From contig CAYFIB010000045.1 in NCBI GenBank assembly GCA_964342855.1, positions 1 to 18,565 of the forward strand: a stretch of 18,565 nucleotides of DNA, in the 5' to 3' direction. The notes beneath the pieces are model-generated. The model did not search any database and had not been told where the DNA came from. It saw nothing but the letters and a program-made list of their open reading frames with translations. This document shows positions 7,015 through 14,401 of the stretch, one piece after another. Source of the stretch: JBCBJX01 sp964342855. Lineage in GTDB: Bacteria > Pseudomonadota > Alphaproteobacteria > Caulobacterales > Parvularculaceae. Position numbers and translations under genes: made by a program. Within the stretch, counting starts at the first letter, position 1. Every line of letters starts with the position of its first letter.

Positions 7015-8046
7015 GTGGGACTGGCGGCGGAAACGGCCAAACGCCCGGCGAACAGAGCCGAGACGTTCGCGGATGCGGCGCGCGCATTGCGCGACATCGC
7101 GGGCGACGATCTGGAGGCCGTCAACGAGACGATTCTCGCGCGGCTCCAGTCAGACGTGGCCATGATCCCGGAGGTCGCCGGGCATCTCATCCGCTCCGGC
7201 GGCAAACGCCTGCGCCCGCTCGCGACCCTCGTCGCGGCGCGCATGTTCGGCGTCGAAGGCGATGACCATGTGCGCCTCGCCGCCGCGGTCGAACTCATCC
7301 ACGCGGCGACCCTGCTGCATGACGACGTCGTGGATTCCTCCGAACTTCGCCGCGGCGCCGCGACGGCGAACGTCATCTGGGGGAATTCCGAGAGCGTTCT
7401 GGTCGGCGATTTCCTGTTCTCGCGCTCTTTTGAACTGATGGTCGAGACGGGCCGCCTGCCGGTCCTCCAGATCCTGTCGCACGCCTCCAGCGTCATCGCC
7501 GAGGGCGAGGTGCTGCAGCTATCGACCCAGAACGACATCGAAAGCACCTTTGACCGGTATCTGAAGGTCATCGAAGCGAAGACCGCCGCCCTCTTCGCCG
7601 CCGCGACGGAAGTCGCCGCCGTGGTGACGGACCAGTCCGCGGAGACGCAGGCGGCGCTTCGCGAATACGGCATGCGCTTCGGCGTCGCCTATCAGCTGGT
7701 CGATGACGCGCTCGATTATTCAGGAGCCGAAGACGCGATCGGCAAATCCGTCGGCGATGATTTCCGCGAAGGCAAGATGACCGCGCCGGTGGTGATCGCC
7801 TATGAGCGCGCGCGCACTGATGAAAAGGCCTTCTGGCGACGGACGATCGCCGAGAGCGACGTGCGAGAGGGCGATCTTGAACAGGCCGTGTCGTTCATGG
7901 CGCGCGACGGCGTCATCGCTGAAACGCTCTCCCGCGCCCGCGCCCATGCGGACGCCGCCATCGCCGCGATCTCGGTCGGGCCGGACAACGCCTACCGCCG
8001 CACGCTGATCGATCTCGCTGAACAGTCCGTCGCGCGGGCCTACTGA
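7015..8046 (+). CDS. ispB: Long-chain (octa/decaprenyl) polyprenyl diphosphate synthase
   Basis: Trans-prenyltransferase that builds the ubiquinone side chain from isopentenyl diphosphate. With the GTG start at 7015 it has 343 residues, close to the family norm. The upstream in-frame TTG at 6952 would add 21 residues and coincides with a -35-like box. Numbered from 7015, motifs are GGKRLRP (62-68), the first Asp-rich motif DDVVD (103-107) and the second DDALD (230-234). The residue five before the first motif is Ala, the small residue that allows long products. The conserved DDFREGK block follows the second motif. Chain length (C40 or C50) cannot be fixed from sequence, so the symbol is approximate (ddsA if decaprenyl). 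Its last seven bases overlap the convergent WecA-like gene, and each stop codon lies inside or next to the other gene, leaving no room for a terminator. Confidence 0.94.
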   Translation: MGLAAETAKRPANRAETFADAARALRDIAGDDLEAVNETILARLQSDVAMIPEVAGHLIRSGGKRLRPLATLVAARMFGVEGDDHVRLAAAVELIHAATLLHDDVVDSSELRRGAATANVIWGNSESVLVGDFLFSRSFELMVETGRLPVLQILSHASSVIAEGEVLQLSTQNDIESTFDRYLKVIEAKTAALFAAATEVAAVVTDQSAETQAALREYGMRFGVAYQLVDDALDYSGAEDAIGKSVGDDFREGKMTAPVVIAYERARTDEKAFWRRTIAESDVREGDLEQAVSFMARDGVIAETLSRARAHADAAIAAISVGPDNAYRRTLIDLAEQSVARAY

Positions 8047-9068
8047 CGGCGGGTCGCGCGGAACGCGATCATCATCGTCAGCGCAAACCCCGTCGCGAGC
8101 GCAAGCGCCGCTAACCAGAGCCCGACGCCGCCGAGACCGGATGCGGCGATCGCGACCGCCGCCGAAACGCCGATCATGGCGGCGAACAGCCCCGACACCG
8201 CGCCATGGCTCCAACCAGCCTGATTGAGCCGCTGATAGAGATGCTCCTTGTGCGCCTCTGACAGACGCGCGCGACGTTTGGTTCGGCGCGCCAGCGTCCA
8301 GGCGGCGTCAAAGATGAACGGCGCGAAGACGAGCGGCGCGAGCGCCATGCTGAAGCCCCCCGCCGACCCCTTTTCCGCCATGGCCGCCGCCGCCGCCAGA
8401 ACGAACGCGATCGCCTGACTGCCGTTGTCGCCGAGAAATATCCGACCGCCGCCGACATTAAACGGCGCGAAGCCCGCGCTCGCCGCCGCGACCACGAGGA
8501 ACGCGGCCCCCGCAGCGGGTTCGCCCGCGATGAGCGCCGCCGCGCCGAGCGCCGCGCCTCCGACCGTCGCCGCGCCAGCGGCCATACCGTTGAGACCGTC
8601 CATGAAATTGAAGACGTTCATGAACGCGACGATCCAGAGCGCCGTCACCGGCGCGCCGAACGCGCCGAGCGCAAGTGCGCCGAAAGGCGTCGGCAACGTT
8701 TCGAACGATCCGAGACCATAGGCCGCCAGCACTGCGAACGCCGTCTGCACGAGGAACTTCCCGAGAGCGGGGAGCGACATGACGTCGTCGATGAGACCGA
8801 ACGCGCAGGTCGCCGCTGCGAGAGTCGCCAGCGCGGAAAGATCGCCGCGGACGCCGGGCGCGATGGCAGCGATGAGCGCCGTCGTCGCGAGATAGGCGCC
8901 AATGACGGCAAGGCCGCCAGTGCGCGGCGTCGGCGTCGAATGGCTGGAACGCTCGTTGACGTCGGCGAGCACGGCTGGCGAGCGCAGCGCGGTCAGAACG
9001 CCCGCGGCCGAGAGCGCCGCGGCGAACGCGACGGCGAGCGTGATGGTCGCTGGCGACAGCACGTCCAT
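8040..9068 (-). CDS. WecA/WbpL-type polyprenyl-phosphate sugar-1-phosphate transferase
   Basis: Multi-pass inner-membrane enzyme (glycosyltransferase family 4, MraY/WecA superfamily) that starts a surface polysaccharide by moving a sugar-1-phosphate from a UDP-sugar to undecaprenyl phosphate. From ATG 9068 it has 342 residues; a TTG two codons earlier is possible. About ten hydrophobic helices are visible. Cytoplasmic-loop motifs, numbered from the ATG, are NERSSHSTPTPRTGG (38-52), GLIDDV (91-96, Asp94/Asp95), NVFNFMDGLNG (151-161), FLGDNGS (211-217) and HKEHLYQRL (273-281). The SSHSTPTPRTGG and HKEHLYQ blocks are closer to WbpL/WecA than to MraY. The sugar donor is not predictable. No glycosyltransferase, flippase or polymerase genes are in the window, so it seems to be an isolated initiating enzyme. 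It converges on the polyprenyl synthase gene with a 7-base overlap. Confidence 0.9.
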   Translation of the reverse strand: MDVLSPATITLAVAFAAALSAAGVLTALRSPAVLADVNERSSHSTPTPRTGGLAVIGAYLATTALIAAIAPGVRGDLSALATLAAATCAFGLIDDVMSLPALGKFLVQTAFAVLAAYGLGSFETLPTPFGALALGAFGAPVTALWIVAFMNVFNFMDGLNGMAAGAATVGGAALGAAALIAGEPAAGAAFLVVAAASAGFAPFNVGGGRIFLGDNGSQAIAFVLAAAAAMAEKGSAGGFSMALAPLVFAPFIFDAAWTLARRTKRRARLSEAHKEHLYQRLNQAGWSHGAVSGLFAAMIGVSAAVAIAASGLGGVGLWLAALALATGFALTMMIAFRATRRQ

Positions 9069-9146
9069 AATCAACTTAGGCCCAACGCCCCCTTACCCGG
9101 CCGCGGCTCTAGCATGGGATGCGTCGCGGCGCGAGCGAAGCGCCCC

Positions 9147-10007
9147 TTAGCGCAGAACCGGTCCGGAGGCGGACCACCAGCCGCGCGCAGCGAGACGACG
9201 CGCCGCGCGCGCGGCCGATCGCGCGTCCGGAAAAAGAGCGAAACAGGTCGCGCCGGAGCCCGACATGCGCGCGGCGAACGCGCCGGGAGATTGTTCAAGG
9301 GCTAGGAGAACATCGGCGATAACGGGCACGCGCTCGATCGCGGGCGCCTGAAGATCGTTTCGGGTGGCGTCCATGAACGCGCGCCACGCGGCGACTGAGC
9401 TCCTCGGCGCAGGTGGCGTTTTCGGCTCGGGCGGCGTCGGGAATGCGCGGTCATAAGCGCGGAAGATCGGCCCGGTCGGCGTCGCGACGCCCGGATTGAC
9501 GAGCGCCATGTGCGCGAGCGGCGCGCGCGCGCGCGCTAGGATTTCGCCCGCGCCGCTGGCGACGGACGGGCGCGACGCCACGCAGACGGGAACGTCCGCC
9601 CCCAGCGAAAATGCGAGCCGCGCCAGAGCGCGCGCGTTCGGCGCGACGCCCCACAACCGCACGAGCGCGCGCAGGGCCGCGCCCGCATCCGCCGAACCGC
9701 CGCCGACGCCCGAGGCGACCGGCAGACGCTTCTCCAGCGTGATGCGCGCTTTTGGTTTGACGCCGCAGAGGCAGGCGAGCTTGCGGGCGGCGCGGACGAC
9801 GAGATTTCCTTCCGCGTCCTCGCCCTGAAGCGGCGCACTGAACGGTCCTTCGACGGAAAAATAGAGATCATCCGCCGCCTCGACGCGCACCATGTCGCCG
9901 ACGCCGGCGAAGACGATGAGGGACGACAGATCGTGCCGCCCGTCCGCGCGAAGCGGCCCGACATGGAGATTGAGATTGACCTTGGCGGGCGCGAATTCGG
10001 CGATCAT
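9147..10007 (-). CDS. ispE: 4-diphosphocytidyl-2-C-methyl-D-erythritol kinase
   Basis: GHMP kinase that phosphorylates CDP-methylerythritol, the fourth step of the MEP pathway to isopentenyl diphosphate; cytoplasmic. 286 residues, normal length. Motifs are the N-terminal FAPAKVNLNLHV (5-16, Lys9), the ATP-binding loop LPVASGVGGGSADAG (95-109), GADVPV (136-141) with probable catalytic Asp138, and the third GHMP motif MSGSGATCFALF near residue 245-256. The Lys/Asp pair corresponds to Lys10/Asp141-type residues of known IspE enzymes. Its ATG overlaps the stop of the upstream TPR gene as ATGA (10007-10004), so translation is probably coupled to that gene. A GC dinucleotide run lies inside the gene near 9525-9536. 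Confidence 0.96.
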   Translation of the reverse strand: MIAEFAPAKVNLNLHVGPLRADGRHDLSSLIVFAGVGDMVRVEAADDLYFSVEGPFSAPLQGEDAEGNLVVRAARKLACLCGVKPKARITLEKRLPVASGVGGGSADAGAALRALVRLWGVAPNARALARLAFSLGADVPVCVASRPSVASGAGEILARARAPLAHMALVNPGVATPTGPIFRAYDRAFPTPPEPKTPPAPRSSVAAWRAFMDATRNDLQAPAIERVPVIADVLLALEQSPGAFAARMSGSGATCFALFPDARSAARAARRLAARGWWSASGPVLR

Positions 10008-11767
10008 GCCGCCTCGTCCGCCTCCGACAGGCCGTCGCGGAGCTTGCGCTCGATCGCGTCTCTCAGCTCGGGCTCCGGCTCAAGATCGAGCGCCCGTCGC
10101 CACTCAAACGTCGCTTCAAGTTTTCGACCGACGCGCCAGTAGGCGTCGCCGAGATGATCCGTAATCACCGGACTGTTCGGCGACAGCTCGACGGCGTTCT
10201 CCAGAAGGAACACGGCCTCTTCGTATTTGCCGAGACGGAACTTCGCCCAAGCATAGCTGTCGACGACGGCGCCGGAACCCGGGGCGAGCTGGCGCGCGCG
10301 TTTGAGGAGGCGTTCGGCTTCCTCAAGCGACTCCCCGCGATCGGCGAGCGTATAGCCAAGAAGGTTCAGCGCTTCGGGCTCGTTCGGGGCGAGCTCGACG
10401 GCGCGGCGAAGCGCGGCGAGCGCCTCGGCGTCGCGACCGGTTTCTAGCAGCATGGCGCCAAGCGCGCCTTCGATGCGCCAGGAGCCGCCGCCCTCGCGGC
10501 GCGCGGTTTCCGAGGCGTCGCGCAGGACCAGCACGGCCTCGTCGCCTCGGTCCTGCCGGATGAGAAGATCCGCCAACGGAAGGGCGTAAATCTGCGAGCC
10601 GGGATCGGCCTCGCTCGCCTCGGCGAGAACGGCGGCGGCGGCGTCATAACGCTCCAGATCGCCAAGCGCGCGCGCCGCGCCGAGAATGGCGTCGGGATAA
10701 ACGCTCGCCTCCACGCTGACCCGCTCGTACGCGACTGCGGCCATGCGCGCGTCGCCATAGGTTTCTGAAGCCGCGCCGATCAGCGCCCAGGCCTCGTCGA
10801 ACGCCGGATCGAGGCTCACCGCCAGCCATGCGAAAGAGAGCGGCGTCTCCAGCCGCGGCGGACCGTTGGCGGAGAGCCCCGGCGGCGCCAACGCCTGCGC
10901 TTCCATCGCTTGCTGATAGGTCGCCGCACCGAGATTGAAGAGCGCCAGCGCCGCGCCTTCGCGCGCCGTCTTCGGCGTCGCAGGCGCCGTCAGACCGTTC
11001 GCGAGCCGATAGAGACCGCGGCGGCCTTCATAGTCGTCGGCGCGTTCGGCGAGCATGGCGCGGTAGAGACCCGCCGCGGCCGCGCCCTCGCCGCGCGCTT
11101 CCAATGAGCGCGCGTAAAACCCGCGCGCGAGACGCGCCGCCGCGCCATCCGCCGCCCGACCGAAGGCGCTGTCGGCACGCCGCCAGTCGTCGGCGGAGGC
11201 GAAGATCAACGCGCGATGGAGATCGTGGAAGCCGCGGAAAGTCTGGAAGCCGGATTTGTCGAGGACGTCCGCGCCCGCCTCGACGCCCGCGCGTTCGCGC
11301 GCGATCCAGGCGCGGGATATCTCAACGACTGCGGATGAATAAACGCCTGCATCAAGGGATTTCAGTATCTCATCCGCACCCGACAGATCGCCGTGAGAGA
11401 GGCGATCGGCGGCGAGCGTGAGGCCGATGAACGGCTGGGAGTATCCGGCGCGCGACAGCGCTTTGGCGTAGGTCTTAGCGGCGTCGACCCGACCGGAGGC
11501 GAGCGCGTAGGAAAACGCTTCGGCTTTCAGATCGAGATCGGCGGGCGCGCTTTCGCTCGCCGCGGCGAACATCTCCGCCGCCGCGCCAAGATCGTACTGG
11601 CGCGCCGCGAAGCGTCCGGCGAGATAACCGCCATAGGCGGTCGGCCCTTCCGCGACGCGGCCGACGCTGAGACGCGGACCGCCGACGCACGCGGCCAGAA
11701 AAGCCGCCGCCAGCGCCGGAAAGGCGAACCGCGCCAGCGCGCGGGAGACGCTACATGTTCGGGTAAT
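10004..11767 (-). CDS. TPR-repeat lipoprotein, probable ATT start
   Basis: About 587 residues. The N-terminus is a lipoprotein signal (ARFAFPALAAAFLAAC, lipobox LAAC), so the mature protein should be lipid-anchored in the periplasm. The rest is alpha-helical tetratricopeptide repeats, clearest toward the C-terminus: helix pairs containing ALAALRRAVELAPNEPEAL, EEAERLLKRARQLAPGSG and EEAVFLLENAVELSPNSP. Such proteins scaffold protein complexes; the partner is unknown. The start is problematic: in this frame there is no ATG, GTG or TTG between an ATG at 11902, deep inside the ETF-QO gene, and the lipobox. ATT at 11767-11765 has a strong Shine-Dalgarno (GGCGGAGG) five bases upstream and yields a normal 26-residue signal peptide, so I chose it. 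The next conventional start (ATG near 11575) would remove the signal and first repeat. The end overlaps ispE by four bases. Confidence 0.85.
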   Translation of the reverse strand: MTRTCSVSRALARFAFPALAAAFLAACVGGPRLSVGRVAEGPTAYGGYLAGRFAARQYDLGAAAEMFAAASESAPADLDLKAEAFSYALASGRVDAAKTYAKALSRAGYSQPFIGLTLAADRLSHGDLSGADEILKSLDAGVYSSAVVEISRAWIARERAGVEAGADVLDKSGFQTFRGFHDLHRALIFASADDWRRADSAFGRAADGAAARLARGFYARSLEARGEGAAAAGLYRAMLAERADDYEGRRGLYRLANGLTAPATPKTAREGAALALFNLGAATYQQAMEAQALAPPGLSANGPPRLETPLSFAWLAVSLDPAFDEAWALIGAASETYGDARMAAVAYERVSVEASVYPDAILGAARALGDLERYDAAAAVLAEASEADPGSQIYALPLADLLIRQDRGDEAVLVLRDASETARREGGGSWRIEGALGAMLLETGRDAEALAALRRAVELAPNEPEALNLLGYTLADRGESLEEAERLLKRARQLAPGSGAVVDSYAWAKFRLGKYEEAVFLLENAVELSPNSPVITDHLGDAYWRVGRKLEATFEWRRALDLEPEPELRDAIERKLRDGLSEADEAA

Positions 11768-13424
11768 TCGGGCCTCCGCCGCCTTCGGGAACCGTCCACA
11801 CGATGTTCTGCGACGGGTCTTTAATGTCGCAGGTTTTACAGTGGACGCAATTCTGGGCGTTAATCTGAAACCGAGTGTTACCGCCCTCTTCAATGAACTC
11901 ATAGACCCCGGCCGGGCAATAACGCTGGGACGGCCCGGCGTAGACCGGCAGGTTCGTGCCGACCGGAACCGAAGCGTCTTTCAGCGTAAGGTGGATCGGC
12001 TGATCTTCTTCGTGATTGGTCGCCGAGTAGGCGACGTTCGTCAGCCGGTCGAAGGTGAGAACGCCGTCCGGTTTCGGGTAATCGATGGGCTTGTGCCTGT
12101 CGGCGGGCTCAGTCGAGGCCGCGTCCGTCTTGCCGTGCTTCATCGTGCCGAAGACCGAGAAACCGCCGAAGACCGACGTTGTCCAAAGCTCGAAGCCGGA
12201 TAGCGCGACACCGCCGAGGACGGTGCCGAACTTCGACCAGAGCGGCTTGGCGTTGCGGACTTTCTTCAACTCGTCATAGACCCACGACGACTGATATTTC
12301 TCCGTGTAGGCCGTGAGTTCATCGCCTTCACGGTCGGCGCCGAGCGCCTCGAACGCAGCTTCGGCGGCCATCATGCCCGTCTTCATGGCGTTATGATTGC
12401 CCTTGATGCGGGGTACGTTCACGAAGCCCGCCGAGCAGCCGATGAGCGCGCCGCCCGGGAAGGTGAGCTTCGGCACGGACTGGAAGCCGCCTTCGGTGAT
12501 CGCCCGCGCCCCATAGGCGACGCGCTCGCCGCCCTCGAGATATTTCGACACCTCCGGATGGGTCTTCATCCGTTGGAACTCCTGATACGGAGAGATATAG
12601 GGGTTCGCGTAGTTGAGGTGCGTCACGAACCCGACGGAGACGAAATTGTCGCCGAAATGGTACATCCACGAACCGCCGCCGGTGTTGTTGTCGAGCGGCC
12701 AGCCGAAGGTGTGCTGCACGAAGCCGGGCTTGAAGTTCGCATCCGGAACTTTCCAGAGCTCCTTGCAGCCGAGCCCGTACTTCTGCGGCTCGCGGCCTTC
12801 ATCGAGCTTGAACTCGGCGATGAGCTGTTTCGCGAGCGACCCGCGCACGCCTTCCGCGATGAGCGTGTATTTGCCCATGAGGTTCATGCCGGGTTGGAAG
12901 TCCGACTTTTCCGACCCGTCGCGGGCGACGCCGAAGACGCCGACGACGACGCCCTTCACTTCGCCGTTCTCGCCGCGGATCAGCTCTGACGCCGCCATGC
13001 CGGGATAGATTTCAACGCCCATGCCCTCGGCCTGCTCGGCGAGCCAGCGCGTGACGTTGCCCATGGAGGCGATGTAGCAGCCATGGTTCTTCAGCATGGA
13101 CGGCATGGCGAAGACCGGCAGTCCGACGGAGCCCGCCGGTCCGAGAACGAGAAACTTCTCCTCGACGACCTCGTTCTCCAGCGGCGCGCCTTTTTCCTTC
13201 CAGTCCGGGATGAGTTCATTCAGCGCCTTGGGGTCGAGCACGGCGCCCGACAGAATGTGCGCGCCGACCTCGGAGCCTTTCTCCACGACGACGACATTGA
13301 CGTCGCGCCCGGCCTCTTCTGCCAGCTGCTTCAGCCGGATCGCGGCGGAAAGCCCGGCCGGCCCCGCTCCGACGATCACCACGTCGAACTCCATCGACTC
13401 CCGTTCGCTCGCGTCGTAAGCCAT
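11751..13424 (-). CDS. Electron transfer flavoprotein-ubiquinone oxidoreductase
   Basis: Inner-membrane-associated enzyme that takes electrons from reduced ETF (fatty-acid, amino-acid and dimethylglycine oxidation) and passes them to ubiquinone using FAD and one 4Fe-4S cluster. 557 residues from ATG 13424, the family length; a GGGA lies eight to ten bases upstream. It has the N-terminal FAD dinucleotide motif VVIVGAGPAGLSAA (15-28) and EKGSEVGAHILSGAVLD (48-64). A central stretch GCYIASMGNVTRWLAEQAE (115-133) follows. The C-terminal ferredoxin-like cluster region has Cys503 (RYCPAGVYE) and Cys526, Cys529 and Cys532 (CVHCKTC). The tail GGGGPNYPNM is complete. No ETF alpha/beta genes are in view. 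It heads a run ETF-QO, TPR lipoprotein, ispE and is divergent from the uracil-DNA glycosylase gene. The long upstream extension of the open frame is not supported. Confidence 0.97.
   Translation of the reverse strand: MAYDASERESMEFDVVIVGAGPAGLSAAIRLKQLAEEAGRDVNVVVVEKGSEVGAHILSGAVLDPKALNELIPDWKEKGAPLENEVVEEKFLVLGPAGSVGLPVFAMPSMLKNHGCYIASMGNVTRWLAEQAEGMGVEIYPGMAASELIRGENGEVKGVVVGVFGVARDGSEKSDFQPGMNLMGKYTLIAEGVRGSLAKQLIAEFKLDEGREPQKYGLGCKELWKVPDANFKPGFVQHTFGWPLDNNTGGGSWMYHFGDNFVSVGFVTHLNYANPYISPYQEFQRMKTHPEVSKYLEGGERVAYGARAITEGGFQSVPKLTFPGGALIGCSAGFVNVPRIKGNHNAMKTGMMAAEAAFEALGADREGDELTAYTEKYQSSWVYDELKKVRNAKPLWSKFGTVLGGVALSGFELWTTSVFGGFSVFGTMKHGKTDAASTEPADRHKPIDYPKPDGVLTFDRLTNVAYSATNHEEDQPIHLTLKDASVPVGTNLPVYAGPSQRYCPAGVYEFIEEGGNTRFQINAQNCVHCKTCDIKDPSQNIVWTVPEGGGGPNYPNM
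11773..11780 (-). promoter_or_regulatory. Shine-Dalgarno supporting the ATT start of the TPR lipoprotein gene
   Basis: On the minus strand this reads GGCGGAGG, a near-ideal anti-16S match, five bases before the ATT at 11767. It also encodes the Gly-rich tail of ETF-QO, so the match may be partly fortuitous. It decides the start choice for the overlapping TPR gene. Confidence 0.5.
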
Positions 13425-13546
13425 TGTTGTTTCCCGTTTTGTCGCTCCCCTTGCGCTTAATATGCGCGCCGCCCGGAATCTAGGACGCGCGGCGCCGCGG
13501 GCGCGAAGTCCTCGCATGACGGGCGAAACCGTCGCAGGATCAGGGC
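13425..13546 (+). promoter_or_regulatory. Divergent intergenic region, ETF-QO / uracil-DNA glycosylase
   Basis: This 122-base spacer must hold promoters in both directions. On the minus strand an AT-rich TATTAA around 13457-13462 is a plausible -10 for ETF-QO, but I see no good -35 at the right distance. A GAATC at 13476-13480 fits the GANTC site methylated by CcrM in many alphaproteobacteria. On the plus strand AGGATCAGGGC precedes the glycosylase GTG. No operator is convincing. The strand given is arbitrary. Confidence 0.35.
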
Positions 13547-14341
13547 GTGGATTTGGACCTTTCAGACTTCGAGCGCGCCCGTGCGGTTCTCGCCTGGTAC
13601 GCCGATATGGGCGTGGAGGAAGCCGTGGGCGTGGAGCCTGCGGATTGGTCAACGCCCGCGCCGGCCGCCTCCGCTGCGGCCCCGTCGAGCGGACGCGCCG
13701 CGCCGAAACCGCGCGCGCCGGCTCGCTCAAGCGCCGATGAAGCCGCCGCTGAAGCCGCCCGCATCGCGTCCGCCTGCGAAACGATCGACGCCCTAGCCGA
13801 CGCGGTCGCCGCATTTGACGGCTGCCCGCTGAAAGCCGGCGCGCGCTCGACCGTCTTCTGCGACGGCGTGGCGACCTCCTCCCTCCTCGTGATCGGCGAA
13901 GCGCCGGGACGCGATGAGGACCGGATCGGCAAGCCCTTCGTCGGGCGCGCGGGACACCTGCTCGACGCCATGCTGTCATCCATCGGCCGGTCCCGAAATG
14001 AGAACGCGCTGATCTCGAACGTCATTTTCTGGCGCCCGCCGGGCAACCGGACGCCGACGCCGGAAGAAGTGGCGATGTGTCGCCCCTTCGTCATTCGCCT
14101 CGTCGAGCTGATGCGCCCGAAGGCCGTGGCGCTCATGGGAGGGGCGGCGGCGCAGGCGTTGAGCGGCCTTGAGGGCGGCGTCATGCGCGCGCGGGGAACC
14201 TGGCGAAGCATCGAGACCGCCGACGGGGCCGTTCCCGCGCTCGTCATGCTGCATCCGGCCTTTCTCTTGCGTCAGCCAGCGACGAAGCGCACCGCTTGGC
14301 GGGACCTTCTGAGTTTAGAGACCGAGTTGAACAAGCCTTAA
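13547..14341 (+). CDS. Family 4-like uracil-DNA glycosylase, lacking two Fe-S cysteines
   Basis: Base-excision repair enzyme that removes uracil from DNA. 264 residues from GTG 13547, with AGGATCAGGG just upstream. An N-terminal segment (1-32), rich in acidic and aliphatic residues, leads to an Ala/Pro/Arg linker (about 35-75). The catalytic domain has motif GEAPGRDED (117-125), KPFVGRAGHLLD (129-140), SNVIFWRPPGNRTPT (157-171) and the second active-site motif HPAFLLRQP (236-244). Aligned by eye to thermophilic family 4 enzymes, which bind 4Fe-4S through four cysteines, only Cys93 and Cys178 are kept. The other two positions appear to be Phe90 and Trp162. Cys77 and Cys105 are extra and not at family positions. 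It is likely co-transcribed with the lytic transglycosylase gene 60 bases downstream. Family membership is firm; absence of the cluster is inference. Confidence 0.92.
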   Translation: MDLDLSDFERARAVLAWYADMGVEEAVGVEPADWSTPAPAASAAAPSSGRAAPKPRAPARSSADEAAAEAARIASACETIDALADAVAAFDGCPLKAGARSTVFCDGVATSSLLVIGEAPGRDEDRIGKPFVGRAGHLLDAMLSSIGRSRNENALISNVIFWRPPGNRTPTPEEVAMCRPFVIRLVELMRPKAVALMGGAAAQALSGLEGGVMRARGTWRSIETADGAVPALVMLHPAFLLRQPATKRTAWRDLLSLETELNKP

Positions 14342-14401
14342 CGGCCGACCGGCGAAAAGCGGATGTTGCGCCTTAAGGGCGCCATTCGGGGCGGAGAGAC
14401 T

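Noticed and set aside
9520..9540. GC dinucleotide run as a possible repeat or contingency locus
   Set aside because: It is short and lies inside intact ispE, where it encodes ordinary Ala/Arg residues.
13425..13979. 185-residue N-terminal extension of ETF-QO
   Set aside because: The extension is Arg/Pro-rich and runs antisense to the uracil-DNA glycosylase gene. ATG 13424 gives the exact family length.
14368..14382. Hairpin GCGCC...GGCGC between glycosylase and transglycosylase genes
   Set aside because: A five-base stem without a T-run in GC-rich DNA is weak; readthrough is more likely.
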